Assembly: GCA_012515235.1 (NCBI GenBank) | Contig: JAAYYU010000320.1 | Coordinates: 1-64,000 of the forward strand | Origin: Candidatus Anammoximicrobium sp. | GTDB lineage: Bacteria > Planctomycetota > Planctomycetia > Pirellulales > Pirellulaceae | Reading direction: 5' to 3' | DNA: 64,000 bases | Part shown: positions 8,556 through 17,290 of the stretch, in pieces | How positions within the stretch are numbered: position 1 is the first letter of the stretch | Layout of the letters: every line of letters begins with the position of its first letter | Translations under genes and position numbers: made by a program | The notes under the pieces: model-generated | What the model was told of the DNA's origin: nothing | Databases searched by the model: none | The model's input: the letters and a program-made list of their open reading frames with translations, nothing else

Positions 8556-10130
8556 ATGAAGACCTTGTTAGCTGTTGTGCTGTTGACGGCGGCATCCGCG
8601 GGTGACGTCCCGGATCCCGACGCTGCCATCTCGATCGGCGATCGCCGCGAATTGCTGGTGGACGATTTCCTGGTCGAAAAGATCTCCGGGGAAGCTCGGC
8701 TGCAACTGCATCCGCCCGTCCCGCGCGAGATCGTGTTCAAGACGGACGCCCCGTGGGAAGGCAACGCCTGTGGCTACCCCAGCGTGTTTCAGGACGGCCA
8801 GTTGTACCGGATGTACTACCACACCGGTCACTATCGGCACGGTGGCAAGCCGGCCGAGGCGGGCCCTGTCCACCCCTGGTTCCTGTGTTACGCGGAAAGC
8901 GACGACGGCATCCATTGGCGGCGGCCGGAACAGGGCTTGTTCGAGTTCGAGGGCTCAAAGAAAAACAACATTATTCTGACGCCGGACTGCGTCGCGTCGA
9001 TCAAGGGCGATCCGGCTCATACGTCGGTCTTCAAGGACGCCAATCCCGCCTGTCCGGAAGACGCCCGCTACAAGTGCATCATGGTCGGCAAGCCGCACGG
9101 GCTGTACGTGCTGGAGAGTGCCGATGGCATCCGCTTCCGCGTCGCGGGCGGCAAGCCGGTGATCACCGACGGGGCGTTCGATTCGCAGAATCTGGCCTTT
9201 TGGGATCCGGTGCGCAACGAGTATCGCGCCTACTGGCGGATTTTTACGGCAGGCGTGGCCGACGGCACGGCGTGGAAGCCGGAGGGCTTTCGGGCGATCC
9301 GCACGGCCACCTCGAAGGACGGCCGGACCTGGGGCGGCCAGGCGGATCTGCAGTACGTGGATTCGCCTGCGGAGCACCTGTACGTGAACCAGATTCTGCC
9401 GTACTATCGCGCTCCGCACATCTTCATGGGCTTTCCCATGCGCTACACCGACCGCGGCTGGTCGGATTCGATGATGGCCTTGCCGGGCCTGGAGGAGCGG
9501 CTGGCCCGCTCCAAAGCCAGCCCGCGCTACGGGACGGCGATCACCGACGGGCTGTTCATGACCAGCCGCGACGGCGTGCTGTTCCGCCGCTGGAACGAAG
9601 CCTTCCTGCGTCCCGGTCCGCTCCGGCAGGGCTCCTGGGTCTACGGCGACAACATGGTCTTCTGGGGCATGGTCGAAACGGCCTCCACCTTGGGCGACGC
9701 GCCGCACGACCTTTCGATCTATGCCTCGGAGCATTACTGGCAGGCCACCGCGGTCCACGTCCGGCGTCTGACGGTGCGCATCGACGGCTTTGTGTCGCTA
9801 CGGGCTTCGGCCCGGGGCGGCGAAATGGTCACCAAGCCGCTGGTCTTCGACGGCGGCAACCTGACGCTGAACATGTCCACCTCCGGCGCGGGCGGCATCC
9901 AGGTCGAGATCCAGGACGCGGCAGGCCAACCCATCCCCGGATACGCCCTGGCCGACTGCCCGGAGGTCTTCGGCGACGAATTGGCGCGGGTCGTGCGGTG
10001 GCGCAACGGAGGCGACGTGCGTCCCCTGTCCGGCAAGCCGGTCCGGCTGCGGTTTGTCATGAAGGATGCCGATCTGTACGCCTTCCAGTTCGTGTCTCAC
10101 CAGCCGGACCCGGTGCGGCCCAAGCCGTAG
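8556..10130 (+). CDS. Secreted five-bladed propeller glycosidase-like protein (GH43/GH32-like)
   Basis: A 524-residue protein with a Sec leader (MKTLLAVVLLTAASAG). The body has repeated blades of the clan F/J type: ELLVDDFLVEKISGEARLQL, then GYPSVFQDGQLYRMYYH, CYAESDDGIHWRRPE, AFDSQNLAFWDPVRNEYRAY and SKDGRTWGG. Sugar-active propellers use such W/D-rich blades, but no classic GH32 NDPNG motif is present, so hydrolysis is not proven. The C-terminal ~150 residues form a beta-sandwich-like region. The ATG at 8556 is preceded by AGGAGACTTCG and follows the aminotransferase closely. Confidence 0.7.
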   Translation: MKTLLAVVLLTAASAGDVPDPDAAISIGDRRELLVDDFLVEKISGEARLQLHPPVPREIVFKTDAPWEGNACGYPSVFQDGQLYRMYYHTGHYRHGGKPAEAGPVHPWFLCYAESDDGIHWRRPEQGLFEFEGSKKNNIILTPDCVASIKGDPAHTSVFKDANPACPEDARYKCIMVGKPHGLYVLESADGIRFRVAGGKPVITDGAFDSQNLAFWDPVRNEYRAYWRIFTAGVADGTAWKPEGFRAIRTATSKDGRTWGGQADLQYVDSPAEHLYVNQILPYYRAPHIFMGFPMRYTDRGWSDSMMALPGLEERLARSKASPRYGTAITDGLFMTSRDGVLFRRWNEAFLRPGPLRQGSWVYGDNMVFWGMVETASTLGDAPHDLSIYASEHYWQATAVHVRRLTVRIDGFVSLRASARGGEMVTKPLVFDGGNLTLNMSTSGAGGIQVEIQDAAGQPIPGYALADCPEVFGDELARVVRWRNGGDVRPLSGKPVRLRFVMKDADLYAFQFVSHQPDPVRPKP

Positions 10131-10150
10131 CAGGTGTCCGAGAACAGCGT

Positions 10151-10199
10151 CGTAGGGCGGAGTTCGCTCCGCCCTACGCGGACTGAAGTCCGCTCTACG
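10151..10199. repeat. Double-hairpin extragenic repeat
   Basis: A perfect 12-bp stem (CGTAGGGCGGAG with its complement) closed by a TTCG tetraloop spans 10151-10178, followed by a 7-bp stem GCGGACT/AGTCCGC at 10178-10193. It lies between the convergent propeller and MttB-like genes and may also stop transcription. It belongs to the same kind of paired hairpins seen at 11778-11905, 13402-13475 and 30722-30851. Confidence 0.75.
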
Positions 10200-10280
10200 G
10201 CCCGATGGCGGCGTGGTTCTTAATCTCCTCTTCTCGATCCCCATCCGAAGCTGTCGCCGCATGAGGTGCCGGCGCAGCCT

Positions 10281-11762
10281 TCACCCCGCCAGCAGCTCCT
10301 CGCGGGCGGCGGCGGTGATGCGGTCCAATTCGCGCACCCAATGCGGATCGGCTTCCGGCGGCGTCTGTTGCGCCACCAGCTTGCGCCAGGCCTGGTCCGC
10401 CCCTTCCAACAAGTCCTCGTCGCTGACGATGGCCGGCGACTCGTGGTCGCAGTAGGTGCGGTCCATCAGTTTCGGCAGCCAGCCCACCTGGCGGAAATGG
10501 CGGGCCGTGTGCTCCGTTTCCAGGTAGGTCCGTTGTGAGCAGAACTCCATTTCGGAGATCAAGTCCAGGCACATCGTCTCCTCGCTGACTTCCATGCCGG
10601 CGTAGAACTTGTACAAGGCTTCGTTCACCTCCAGGTCGATCATGGCTTGGGTCGGCGAGAACACGGCGGCGCTGTCCAGCGCGCCGATCGCCAGCGGCAG
10701 GCTGACCGTGGAGCCGAGGGCCATCTGGCGATAGACTTTCATCATGGCGGCCTGAATGCCGGGCAACTTGGCCTCCACATAGGCCGGCTCGACGTTGTGG
10801 ACTAACCCGTACTTGCTGCGGAACAGCTGATGCAGTGCCGCGTCCGTGAGGATGGCCGCCGGAGTGGCAAAGCAGACCTGCGTGGTGCGCATGTCCATTT
10901 CCGCCGCGATGCTCGTCGAAAAGTAGAACCGGTCCGGCTGGATCAGCGTCGCAGCCGTCAGGCAGCCGAGGATTTCCGCCGCCGCCACGATCGCGCTGCC
11001 GGCCGGCGTGATGGGACTGGTCGCGCCTAAGATAGGCATGGGCGCGAAGTTCACCGGAAAGTCGTACTTCAAGGCCTGCTCCAGCACCTCGCACGAGCGC
11101 GTGTCCAGTTTCAGCGGCGACGTGGTGCAATAGGCGGTGACGATGATCGGCGGCTGGGTGCTGAGACGTTCGCGATCGCCGCCGACGGCCAACGCGGCGA
11201 GTTCGGCCAGATACTTGACCTGCGCGCCGGAACTCGTGCCGACCCAGCCGGGTTTCCGCGTGTGCAGCAGCAGCAGTCGGGCGGATTCGATGTTCTCGAT
11301 GCGCGGGTCGAACTCGCTGCAGATGAACGGCGCGTTCACGGCCGCCACACAGTCCAAGGCGTTGCCTAGTTGGATGGCGTCGATCTGGTCCTGAACCGTC
11401 GGCGGACGGTAGCGGCGCTGGGGCCAGTCGAAGATCCACGGCGTGCCAAACCCGTAATCGACCAGAAAGCGATCCGGAATTGCGACGCCGTCGGGCGGCA
11501 GCTCGCGGCAGAAGGGAGACCAGAGCGACGAGCGGACCAGGCGGTAGCGGTCCCGCTGGGCAGCCACCTGCCGCTCGACCAACTCCGGCGGGAACCACGC
11601 CCGGTGGGCCGCGAAATCGACCCGGCAGCCCGCATCCGCCAAAGCGTGCAACAGGAACTCGCCCTGAATCTGCAGACCAGTCCGTTCCAGGACCGTCAGC
11701 ACGCCGACGTGCAGCCGGTCCATCTGGCCGGCGTCCAGGACGCGCAGGTAACCTTGCAGCAT
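10281..11762 (-). CDS. Trimethylamine methyltransferase (MttB) family protein
   Basis: A 493-residue protein matching the MttB superfamily (PF06253), corrinoid-dependent methyltransferases with a TIM barrel. Typical blocks are MLQGYLRVLDAGQMDRLHVG, VLERTGLQI, PILGATSPITPAGSA, CFATPAAILTDAALHQL and LEVNEALYKFYAG. There is no in-frame amber codon, so this is a non-pyrrolysine member; those act on other quaternary amines (glycine betaine and proline betaine in characterised cases), so the substrate here is unknown. A cognate corrinoid protein is not seen nearby. The C-terminal HFRQVGWLPKLMDR is typical of the family. Confidence 0.85.
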   Translation of the reverse strand: MLQGYLRVLDAGQMDRLHVGVLTVLERTGLQIQGEFLLHALADAGCRVDFAAHRAWFPPELVERQVAAQRDRYRLVRSSLWSPFCRELPPDGVAIPDRFLVDYGFGTPWIFDWPQRRYRPPTVQDQIDAIQLGNALDCVAAVNAPFICSEFDPRIENIESARLLLLHTRKPGWVGTSSGAQVKYLAELAALAVGGDRERLSTQPPIIVTAYCTTSPLKLDTRSCEVLEQALKYDFPVNFAPMPILGATSPITPAGSAIVAAAEILGCLTAATLIQPDRFYFSTSIAAEMDMRTTQVCFATPAAILTDAALHQLFRSKYGLVHNVEPAYVEAKLPGIQAAMMKVYRQMALGSTVSLPLAIGALDSAAVFSPTQAMIDLEVNEALYKFYAGMEVSEETMCLDLISEMEFCSQRTYLETEHTARHFRQVGWLPKLMDRTYCDHESPAIVSDEDLLEGADQAWRKLVAQQTPPEADPHWVRELDRITAAAREELLAG

Positions 11763-11777
11763 GTGTCGATCCTCTCA

Positions 11778-11905
11778 CGGCCTGCGGCCGCGACCAAAGT
11801 AGGTTGGGACTCTGTCCCGACCGGGCTGGGACGGCGTCCCAACCTGCGAACTCAGACTCCTACGCCCCACTCCGCGATACGTCTTTCCGGTCACGGAGTG
11901 ACCGG
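11778..11905. repeat. Extragenic paired-hairpin repeat (copy A) plus adjacent hairpin
   Basis: Between the MttB-like and VOC genes. 11778-11850 begins CGGCCTGCGGCCGCGACC, then AAAGTAGG, then two hairpins (stems around GGGAC/GTCCC) whose outer arms also pair. A second copy with the same head and different stems lies at 13402-13475. At 11887-11905 there is a further 8-bp hairpin, CCGGTCAC-GGA-GTGACCGG, directly after the VOC stop, which could serve as a terminator. Confidence 0.7.
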
Positions 11906-11906
11906 A

Positions 11907-12260
11907 CTACGGTTGGGCCGCCGACCACGGTGACGGGCCGTCCTTGTAGGTCACGAACTCGATCGCCGCTCCGTCGGGCGTTTGGTAGAACCCGGCCACG
12001 GCGAATCCTGCGTCGAACGGCTCCAGCAGGACCTTCAGCCCCTTCGACGCCTCGTGGATCGCTTCGACGCTGTCCACCCGAAAACCGATATGCGGGCCGT
12101 CCCGCAAGGGTCCGGTTACCGGACTGTCCGGCTCGAAGTACAGCCATTCCACACGAAACGGATGATCCTCCAGGTTGGTCACCCAGACCCGCGTGGCTTC
12201 CACGAAGACCGCCCCGGGTTTCTTCTCGTTGGTCACAATGCCGACATGATCGAATTGCAT
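11907..12260 (-). CDS. VOC/glyoxalase-fold protein
   Basis: A 117-residue vicinal-oxygen-chelate protein built of two beta-alpha-beta3 units. Unit one begins MQFDHVGIVTNE (His5 a likely metal ligand); unit two has GPHIGFRVDSVEAIHEAS and ends FYQTPDGAAIEFVTYKDGP, where Glu in AAIEF is the usual late ligand. The start was set at 12260 because GGAGGCAAGACC precedes this ATG; the longer open frame upstream is Arg-rich and unlike the family. It may be a lyase, isomerase or binding protein; the substrate cannot be read. Confidence 0.8.
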   Translation of the reverse strand: MQFDHVGIVTNEKKPGAVFVEATRVWVTNLEDHPFRVEWLYFEPDSPVTGPLRDGPHIGFRVDSVEAIHEASKGLKVLLEPFDAGFAVAGFYQTPDGAAIEFVTYKDGPSPWSAAQP

Positions 12261-12514
12261 GGTCTTGCCTCCGCCTGCGGCGCGCGGCCGCAAACAAACC
12301 GTTGAACCGCACCGCCATCGGCGTGCGCGCCGCGCCGTCCGCCGAAGAATTGGCAGCCGTCGGTCGAGAAATCCGAACACAACAAACGCTAATATGCCCT
12401 GCCGTGGCGGCAGGATCAATCCATGATACGTTTTGGCTTCGAATCGTGATATCCTCAAATCGTTGGACCGCGCCCCAACGAGGAGCGTTTCAACGAACGA
12501 ACAGGACGAAAGCC

Positions 12515-12630
12515 ATGACCGAGATCCAGCACGTCCCCCACGTCATGCTGGTCACGGGCGGGGCTGGTTTCATCGGCGTCAACTTCCTCCGCTGCCTACT
12601 GGCCGCCGATCCGGCGATCCGCGTGATATG
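12515..12630 (+). pseudogene. rfbB: rfbB (dTDP-glucose 4,6-dehydratase) 5' fragment
   Basis: The frame from ATG 12515 starts MTEIQHVPHVMLVTGGAGFIG, then VNFLRCLLAADPAIRVI. This is the first beta-alpha unit of an extended SDR sugar-nucleotide dehydratase (NAD-binding GxxGxxG as GGAGFIG, and the NFLR helix of RfbB). Homology ends abruptly after ~38 residues near 12628, and the same frame then enters the HRDC protein. Everything catalytic (TxxxYxxxK) is missing, so this is a 5' stub left by a deletion. Confidence 0.65.
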
Positions 12631-12664
12631 GTTGTGGATCTGCGTGTCTATGTTATGCAGTTTC

Positions 12665-13126
12665 TTGCGTGTTTCGTGGCCCGATCCGTCGGCGGCTGAG
12701 GCTGAGTTGAATGCTTTCCTACGCGAACACCGGGTGCTGAAGGTCCGGCCGCAGTTTGTCGAGGCGGGCGAGGACTCGTTCTGGTCGTTCTGTGTCGAGT
12801 ACGTCGAAGCGCGGGTCGGGGCGGCGGAACGTCCGCCGGGCCGCAGCGGCAAGGAGCGGATCGACTACCGGGAACGGTTGAAGCCCGACGAGTTCCAGGC
12901 GTACCTCAAACTCCGCGAACTCCGCAAGGATTTGGCGACCCAGGACACGGTGCCCGTGTATCTGGTCTTTACGAACGACCAATTGTCGCAGATTGCGAGC
13001 ATCAAGCCGCAGACCAAGGCCGACCTGGGGAAAATCGACGGGGTCGGGGCGACGCGGGTGGAAAAATACGGGGAGCGGGTCATCGCGTTTTCCAAGACGA
13101 TCTGGGCGCCGAGCGGTGGGGCGTGA
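12665..13126 (+). pseudogene. HRDC-domain protein, fused to the rfbB stub
   Basis: From about 12665 the frame reads LRVSWPDPSAAEAELNAFL, KVRPQFVEAGEDSFWSFCVE, GKERIDYRERLKPDEFQAYL and then an HRDC helix bundle (LRELRKDLATQDTVPVYLVF, ADLGKIDGVGATRVEKYG). Such HRDC proteins are known accessories next to reverse transcriptases, including in diversity-generating retroelements. No reverse transcriptase or template/variable repeat was found here. The natural start appears damaged: ATGCAGTTT at about 12655 would lead into this protein only if one C were removed. Expression, if any, would be as an RfbB-stub fusion from 12515. Confidence 0.6.
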
Positions 13127-13166
13127 GTCTTCGAAGTTGTGCATTCGTCTCCGCCGAGCTTGCGGG

Positions 13167-13360
13167 ATGTTTCGCAACGACCCGTTCTTCGATGATTGGC
13201 AGCAGGCGATTGCCGACTACCGCCGCCAGATCGACCAGACTGCGGACGCGCCATGATCCAGTTCGTGGCCATGGCCAACAGCGCGACGCTGGTGACGCGG
13301 AACATCAGCGATTTCGAAGGCATCGACGGTCTTACAATCTCGGACTGGAGCCGCGACTAG
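13167..13360 (+). pseudogene. VapB/VapC-like toxin-antitoxin remnant with internal deletion
   Basis: 13167-13256 encodes MFRNDPFFDDWQQAIADYR, then RQIDQTADAP and stop, like the acidic C-terminal tail of a VapB-type antitoxin. Its TGA overlaps an ATG at 13253 (ATGA), the usual coupling to the toxin. The frame from there gives MIQFVAMANSATLVTRN and then ISDFEGIDGLTISDW to a stop at 13360, which is the C-terminal strand of a PIN-domain (VapC) toxin with its last acidic site (RN..DF). The first ~100 toxin residues are absent. Confidence 0.55.
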
Positions 13361-13401
13361 ACCAGACCGCACGGCCACCGTCAGTTTGCCGTTAAACAAC
13401 G

Positions 13402-13475
13402 CGGCCTTCGGCCGCAACCAAAGTAGGACGGAATGCCATTCCGTCTGGGACGGATTGGCGATCCGTCCTACCGAA
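13402..13475. repeat. Extragenic paired-hairpin repeat (copy B)
   Basis: It has the head CGGCCTTCGGCCGCAACC and AAAGTAGG as in the 11778 copy, then hairpins GACGGAA-TGCC-TTCCGTC type and GGACGGAT-TGGC-GATCCGTCC, and ends CTACCGAA. Head and tail are shared between the copies while the stem sequences differ but stay self-complementary, which points to a mobile or folding-selected element. It lies just past the 3' end of the GH2 gene. Confidence 0.7.
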
Positions 13476-13514
13476 ATTCGCGTTACTGGCCACTCGAATG
13501 CCACAACGCCGTCA

Positions 13515-16500
13515 TCAATAGCCCACCGCCTGGAACTGCGCGTCGAAATCTGGGGGGCACTCGGCCAGCGGTTGCTGGTCGCGGGCGGCGTAGCGGAGCA
13601 GGTTCACGAGCAGGCGGTCAGCAGCGGGGTCGGAATCCAAGTTTTCGCGGATCCGCAGCGCGTTCAGGACGAACCGGCCGGTGCCCAGTTGGTGGACGGA
13701 CAGCATCAGGCCGCCGGCGTAGTTGAGCGAGGCGTCGTTGGCGCCGCAGACGGCCTCGGCGGGCGCATCCTGACCCGTCCAGGCCACGTCCGGAATCAGC
13801 TGGCGGTACAGCGCGTAATCCAGCATTCCCGTCGGCAGGCCCTCGAAGATCGGGTGCGGCTTGGCCCATTCGTCTTTGTGGTACAGCCAGCTGTTCATGC
13901 GGGCCAAAGCGCCTTTGTTGGCCAACGGCACAAAGGCAACCGGCTGATCGCCGTTGGCGAAGACCTCCGGCGCAAGGAAAATCGCGGTGGAGCCGCGGGC
14001 GATGCGGCAGGCCAACTCGCGGAACGCCGCCGCGCCGCCCGGCGCGGGCGGCTGCCGGCCCGCCAGGATGACTTCGCGTGCGGCCGGCGCCGTCGGCGTG
14101 AAATCGCGATACCGGACGCCGCGGTCGGTGAGCCACTTCTTCAGAGCGGAATCCTCGCCCCACAGCATCACTTCCGCCTCGACGTTTGGTAGTTGCTCAG
14201 CGTCAGCTACGTAGAATTCTGCCTCGCCGCCCGCCGCCGCGGCCCCGCGATCGAACGAGGCCACAAACCGGTATCGCCCCGCGGGAAAGTCCAGCGGCAG
14301 ATCCTCGGCAAACACCGGCAGGACCAGTGGCAGTTCGGTGCCGTCCTTCTGCTCCGGGATGGTGACAGACAGCGTATGCTCGAAGACGCACCTCCTGCCG
14401 GCCGCAGAACCCGTATCAGCAACCGCGTAGGGTCCGAAGACCTGCAGCCGCAACGGATACTTGCCCGGCGCAAGAACGTCCTCGTTGGCCAGCACCGCCT
14501 CGAACCGGGCCGGCGTGCCGCGATAGGCATGGAGCGGCTCGACGAACACACACAGTCGCAGCGGCGCGAAGCCCTCGAACAGCGCGTCCGCCGTGCCCGG
14601 TTTCAGTTCGCGGAAGGTCGTCCACAGTCCCTCGCCGCTCATGCCCTGATCCGCGGTGCCCGTGACGCTGTACCCGATCACGTTGGGGTTGGAGCGAATC
14701 GCGTTCAATCCCAGCAAGCGTTGGCCGGCCATCCGCGCGTTGCTCTGGGCAAAGAAGTCCTCCGGGCGTCCGAACACGTCGGCCATCTGCCAGCGTTCCC
14801 AATCGACGAGGAAACGGTCCAGCTTGTCCTGGTAGAACTGCGCGTCCTCGGCGTGCGTGGCGTTGAACCGCTCGTAGTGCCGGGTCGCCCGCCACAGGTC
14901 CACCGCGCTGCCGATTCCGTATTCCGAGATGAACAGCGGCAATCCGCCGCCGTCGATCGTCCGCAGCGTGTTGACGATCTCGGCCGTGTGCGGCACGCGC
15001 TGGTACGGATGCTTGTCGGCCAGGACATCTTCCCAGGCGGCCGAGCCCGGATTGCTGACGCCGCCCTGGCTGGTTTCCGCCGCGCCCCGCGGAAACCGCG
15101 TGAAGGTCGTCGCGTCCGGCGCCGGTCCCGGCCGGAGCTGGCCGTAACTCCACACGCCGTTCGGATTCTGTGCTTTGGAGAATTCACCGGCTGCGTCGTA
15201 GGATTTCCCCGCGGCCGTCTTGATCGCGATCGCCAGCGCCGTCGTGTCCGCGCCGTAGTTGCCGTTCCCAAAACCGCACACGCAATCGATCGTGTCGCCC
15301 GCCCGGACGGCGATTTCCTGGCGGAACTTCTGCTCCGGGCCGCCTGCGCGGACGTTGACGCCGGCCTCGAACAGCGGCCGGCCGTTGTGCAGCACGTAGA
15401 CGTCCGTCGTGGCACGCTCTGCGATGCTGGTGAAGACGACCGAAAAATCAACTTGGCCTTCTTCCGGTGCGGTCCAGCGCACCACGGCGTATTCCCCGTC
15501 GCGGCCGGGATGAAAGGCGAGTTGCCCCGGCGACCAGGTGATGCCCAGCGCTTGGATTGCCTGCTTCGTGCTGTTGCACGTCACGCAAGGATCGGTGCGA
15601 TCCTGGTTCCGCCAGACTTCGATGCCCGCGATCCGGCCGCTGTGGGCGTCCCACCGGCCGCTGTTCAGGATCACCAGGCGCGAATCGTCCAGCTCCCGCA
15701 GCGCCGGCAGCAGGCTCACCGCGTGCCGGAACACCGGCCCGTCCGGCGTCTCGTTCAGCAGCCCCCAAACCGTCACGCTTGCGTGGTTCCGGTCCCGCCG
15801 CACCATGCCCAGGATCGATTCGTTGAAGCGTTCGGCCATCTGCGGCGAATCGGCCAGGCACCAGGAGGCGTACGCTTCCTGGTAGACCATCAGGCCGATC
15901 TCGTCGCACAAGTCCAACTGGTAACGTTTGGCCACGCCGGCGATAAACCGGATCGCGTTGAAGCCCATGACCTTGGCGTTCAGCAGATCGCGTCGCAGGA
16001 AGTCCGGATCGGGCGGCAGTTCGAGTCCGATCGGGCAGCAATTGCCGGTGTGCGAGCAGCGCAAGTAGATGCGGCGCCCGTTCAGCCGGAAGGCACCGTT
16101 TTCGACGCGGAAGTCGCGGAAGCCGCAGCGGACGGACTGTTCGTCGAACGCCGGCGAGTTGACCGCGCGGACGCGCGCTGTCACCCGGTACAGGAACGGA
16201 TCGTTCAGTTCCCACAGACGCGGTTGCGTGACCTGCAGTTCGGACTCGACCAGGGATGCGCCCGCCGCCAGCGTTTGCTGGATCGACACTGCGGCGAGCG
16301 TCTCGCCACTTCTGGCCGGCGCGAGGTTCAGTTCCAACTGGACCGGCACTGCGACCGGGCCGGCGTTTCGCACGCTGGCTTGAATGTGGACGCGGCCGGT
16401 CTTCCCGTCGGGCCGCACGAAGACGTCTTCCAGGTACACGGCCGGGACGGTCAGCAGTTCGACGCTGTCCATGATACCGCCCTGGTTCCAGGCGCTGCCC

Positions 16501-17105
16501 GCCGAGTAGGGCAGGGCCTTGTTGCGGTGCGGCGTTTGGGCCAGCACGATGCCGTCGATCGGCTCGTGGGTCGGGTTCAGCACGCGGACGGCCAGACGGT
16601 TCGCAGCGTCAGGACGGATCGCGTCGGTCACGTCCAGCACAAACGGCGACTCGCCGCCCTCGTGGCTGCCCACGCGCATGCCGTTCAACCACACTTCCGC
16701 CGTGTAGTCCACGGCCCAGAATCGCAGCAGCATTCGCCCCTGGGGAAACGGGTTGGGTGCCGCGGAGAAATCCCGCCAGTACCAGGCCACGCCGTGATAG
16801 CCGGGGAACGGCTCCTGAATGATCCAGGGCACCTTCATCGGCCTGGCGTCCGGCCGGGGCTCGGTCCACCATCGCTCCTCACGGCCGACGTTCTTCGAAT
16901 CCGTCGCCAGCAGCCAGCCTTCACCGTCCAGCGAGAAAATCTGGGACGGGACGGACACGTCCGCCGCAGGGCACTTTACCGCGAGCAGGAACAGGGCGGT
17001 CAGCGCGACGTTCAGCGAGCCGGTCGGTGTGTGGATTCGGAGCGCGGTCCAAACGGCTGGCCAGACTCTGCTTCGGGACTTCGGCCGGTGGGAAATTCGC
17101 CACAT
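13515..17105 (-). CDS. Secreted GH2 beta-galactosidase/glucuronidase-like enzyme with inserted domain
   Basis: A 1196-residue protein with a long-n-region signal peptide (to about residue 48, cleavage near CPAADV). A sugar-binding jelly roll (~50-230) with WYWRDF and WLNGMRVGSHEGGESPF is followed by an immunoglobulin-like domain and a TIM barrel with acid/base Glu in WGLLNETPDG (~448) and nucleophile Glu in LFISEYGIGSAVD (~727). A beta-sandwich of ~100 residues (~530-630; GRDGEYAVVRWTAPEEG) sits between the two catalytic residues. The C-terminal ~300 residues include a GATase-like fold (ILAGRQPPAPGGAAAF). The substrate is probably a beta-linked hexose or uronic acid. Confidence 0.85.
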   Translation of the reverse strand: MWRISHRPKSRSRVWPAVWTALRIHTPTGSLNVALTALFLLAVKCPAADVSVPSQIFSLDGEGWLLATDSKNVGREERWWTEPRPDARPMKVPWIIQEPFPGYHGVAWYWRDFSAAPNPFPQGRMLLRFWAVDYTAEVWLNGMRVGSHEGGESPFVLDVTDAIRPDAANRLAVRVLNPTHEPIDGIVLAQTPHRNKALPYSAGSAWNQGGIMDSVELLTVPAVYLEDVFVRPDGKTGRVHIQASVRNAGPVAVPVQLELNLAPARSGETLAAVSIQQTLAAGASLVESELQVTQPRLWELNDPFLYRVTARVRAVNSPAFDEQSVRCGFRDFRVENGAFRLNGRRIYLRCSHTGNCCPIGLELPPDPDFLRRDLLNAKVMGFNAIRFIAGVAKRYQLDLCDEIGLMVYQEAYASWCLADSPQMAERFNESILGMVRRDRNHASVTVWGLLNETPDGPVFRHAVSLLPALRELDDSRLVILNSGRWDAHSGRIAGIEVWRNQDRTDPCVTCNSTKQAIQALGITWSPGQLAFHPGRDGEYAVVRWTAPEEGQVDFSVVFTSIAERATTDVYVLHNGRPLFEAGVNVRAGGPEQKFRQEIAVRAGDTIDCVCGFGNGNYGADTTALAIAIKTAAGKSYDAAGEFSKAQNPNGVWSYGQLRPGPAPDATTFTRFPRGAAETSQGGVSNPGSAAWEDVLADKHPYQRVPHTAEIVNTLRTIDGGGLPLFISEYGIGSAVDLWRATRHYERFNATHAEDAQFYQDKLDRFLVDWERWQMADVFGRPEDFFAQSNARMAGQRLLGLNAIRSNPNVIGYSVTGTADQGMSGEGLWTTFRELKPGTADALFEGFAPLRLCVFVEPLHAYRGTPARFEAVLANEDVLAPGKYPLRLQVFGPYAVADTGSAAGRRCVFEHTLSVTIPEQKDGTELPLVLPVFAEDLPLDFPAGRYRFVASFDRGAAAAGGEAEFYVADAEQLPNVEAEVMLWGEDSALKKWLTDRGVRYRDFTPTAPAAREVILAGRQPPAPGGAAAFRELACRIARGSTAIFLAPEVFANGDQPVAFVPLANKGALARMNSWLYHKDEWAKPHPIFEGLPTGMLDYALYRQLIPDVAWTGQDAPAEAVCGANDASLNYAGGLMLSVHQLGTGRFVLNALRIRENLDSDPAADRLLVNLLRYAARDQQPLAECPPDFDAQFQAVGY

Positions 17106-17290
17106 GATTCGCCTCCGCGGTTCTCAGAACTCGGATCGGTCGCAACTTGGCACCGTTCGCGAAATGACGGTCCGGTGACAGCTGAGCGGCAAGGCGTTAG
17201 CCGCCGGTATTCCGAGTCGCCCGTCACCGGTGGCCAGGACCAATCGGGATTTCGTCACTTTTCCGCGTAGTTTATCAAGTTATGGATTCG
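17106..17290. other. Divergent upstream region of GH2 and DUF1080 genes
   Basis: Non-coding, between the GH2 start (minus) and the inverted-repeat element starting near 17291. Promoters for both directions should lie between here and 17626. I see no clear operator or riboswitch. Confidence 0.4.

Noticed and set aside
12515..13520. Diversity-generating retroelement
   Set aside because: The HRDC accessory-like protein is present, but no reverse transcriptase and no template/variable repeat pair could be found in the window.
14193..17270. 1025-codon + frame opposite the GH2 gene, and 37662-40610 opposite the first HzsA-like gene
   Set aside because: Same reasoning: shadows of well-supported genes, no ribosome binding site, no known domain.
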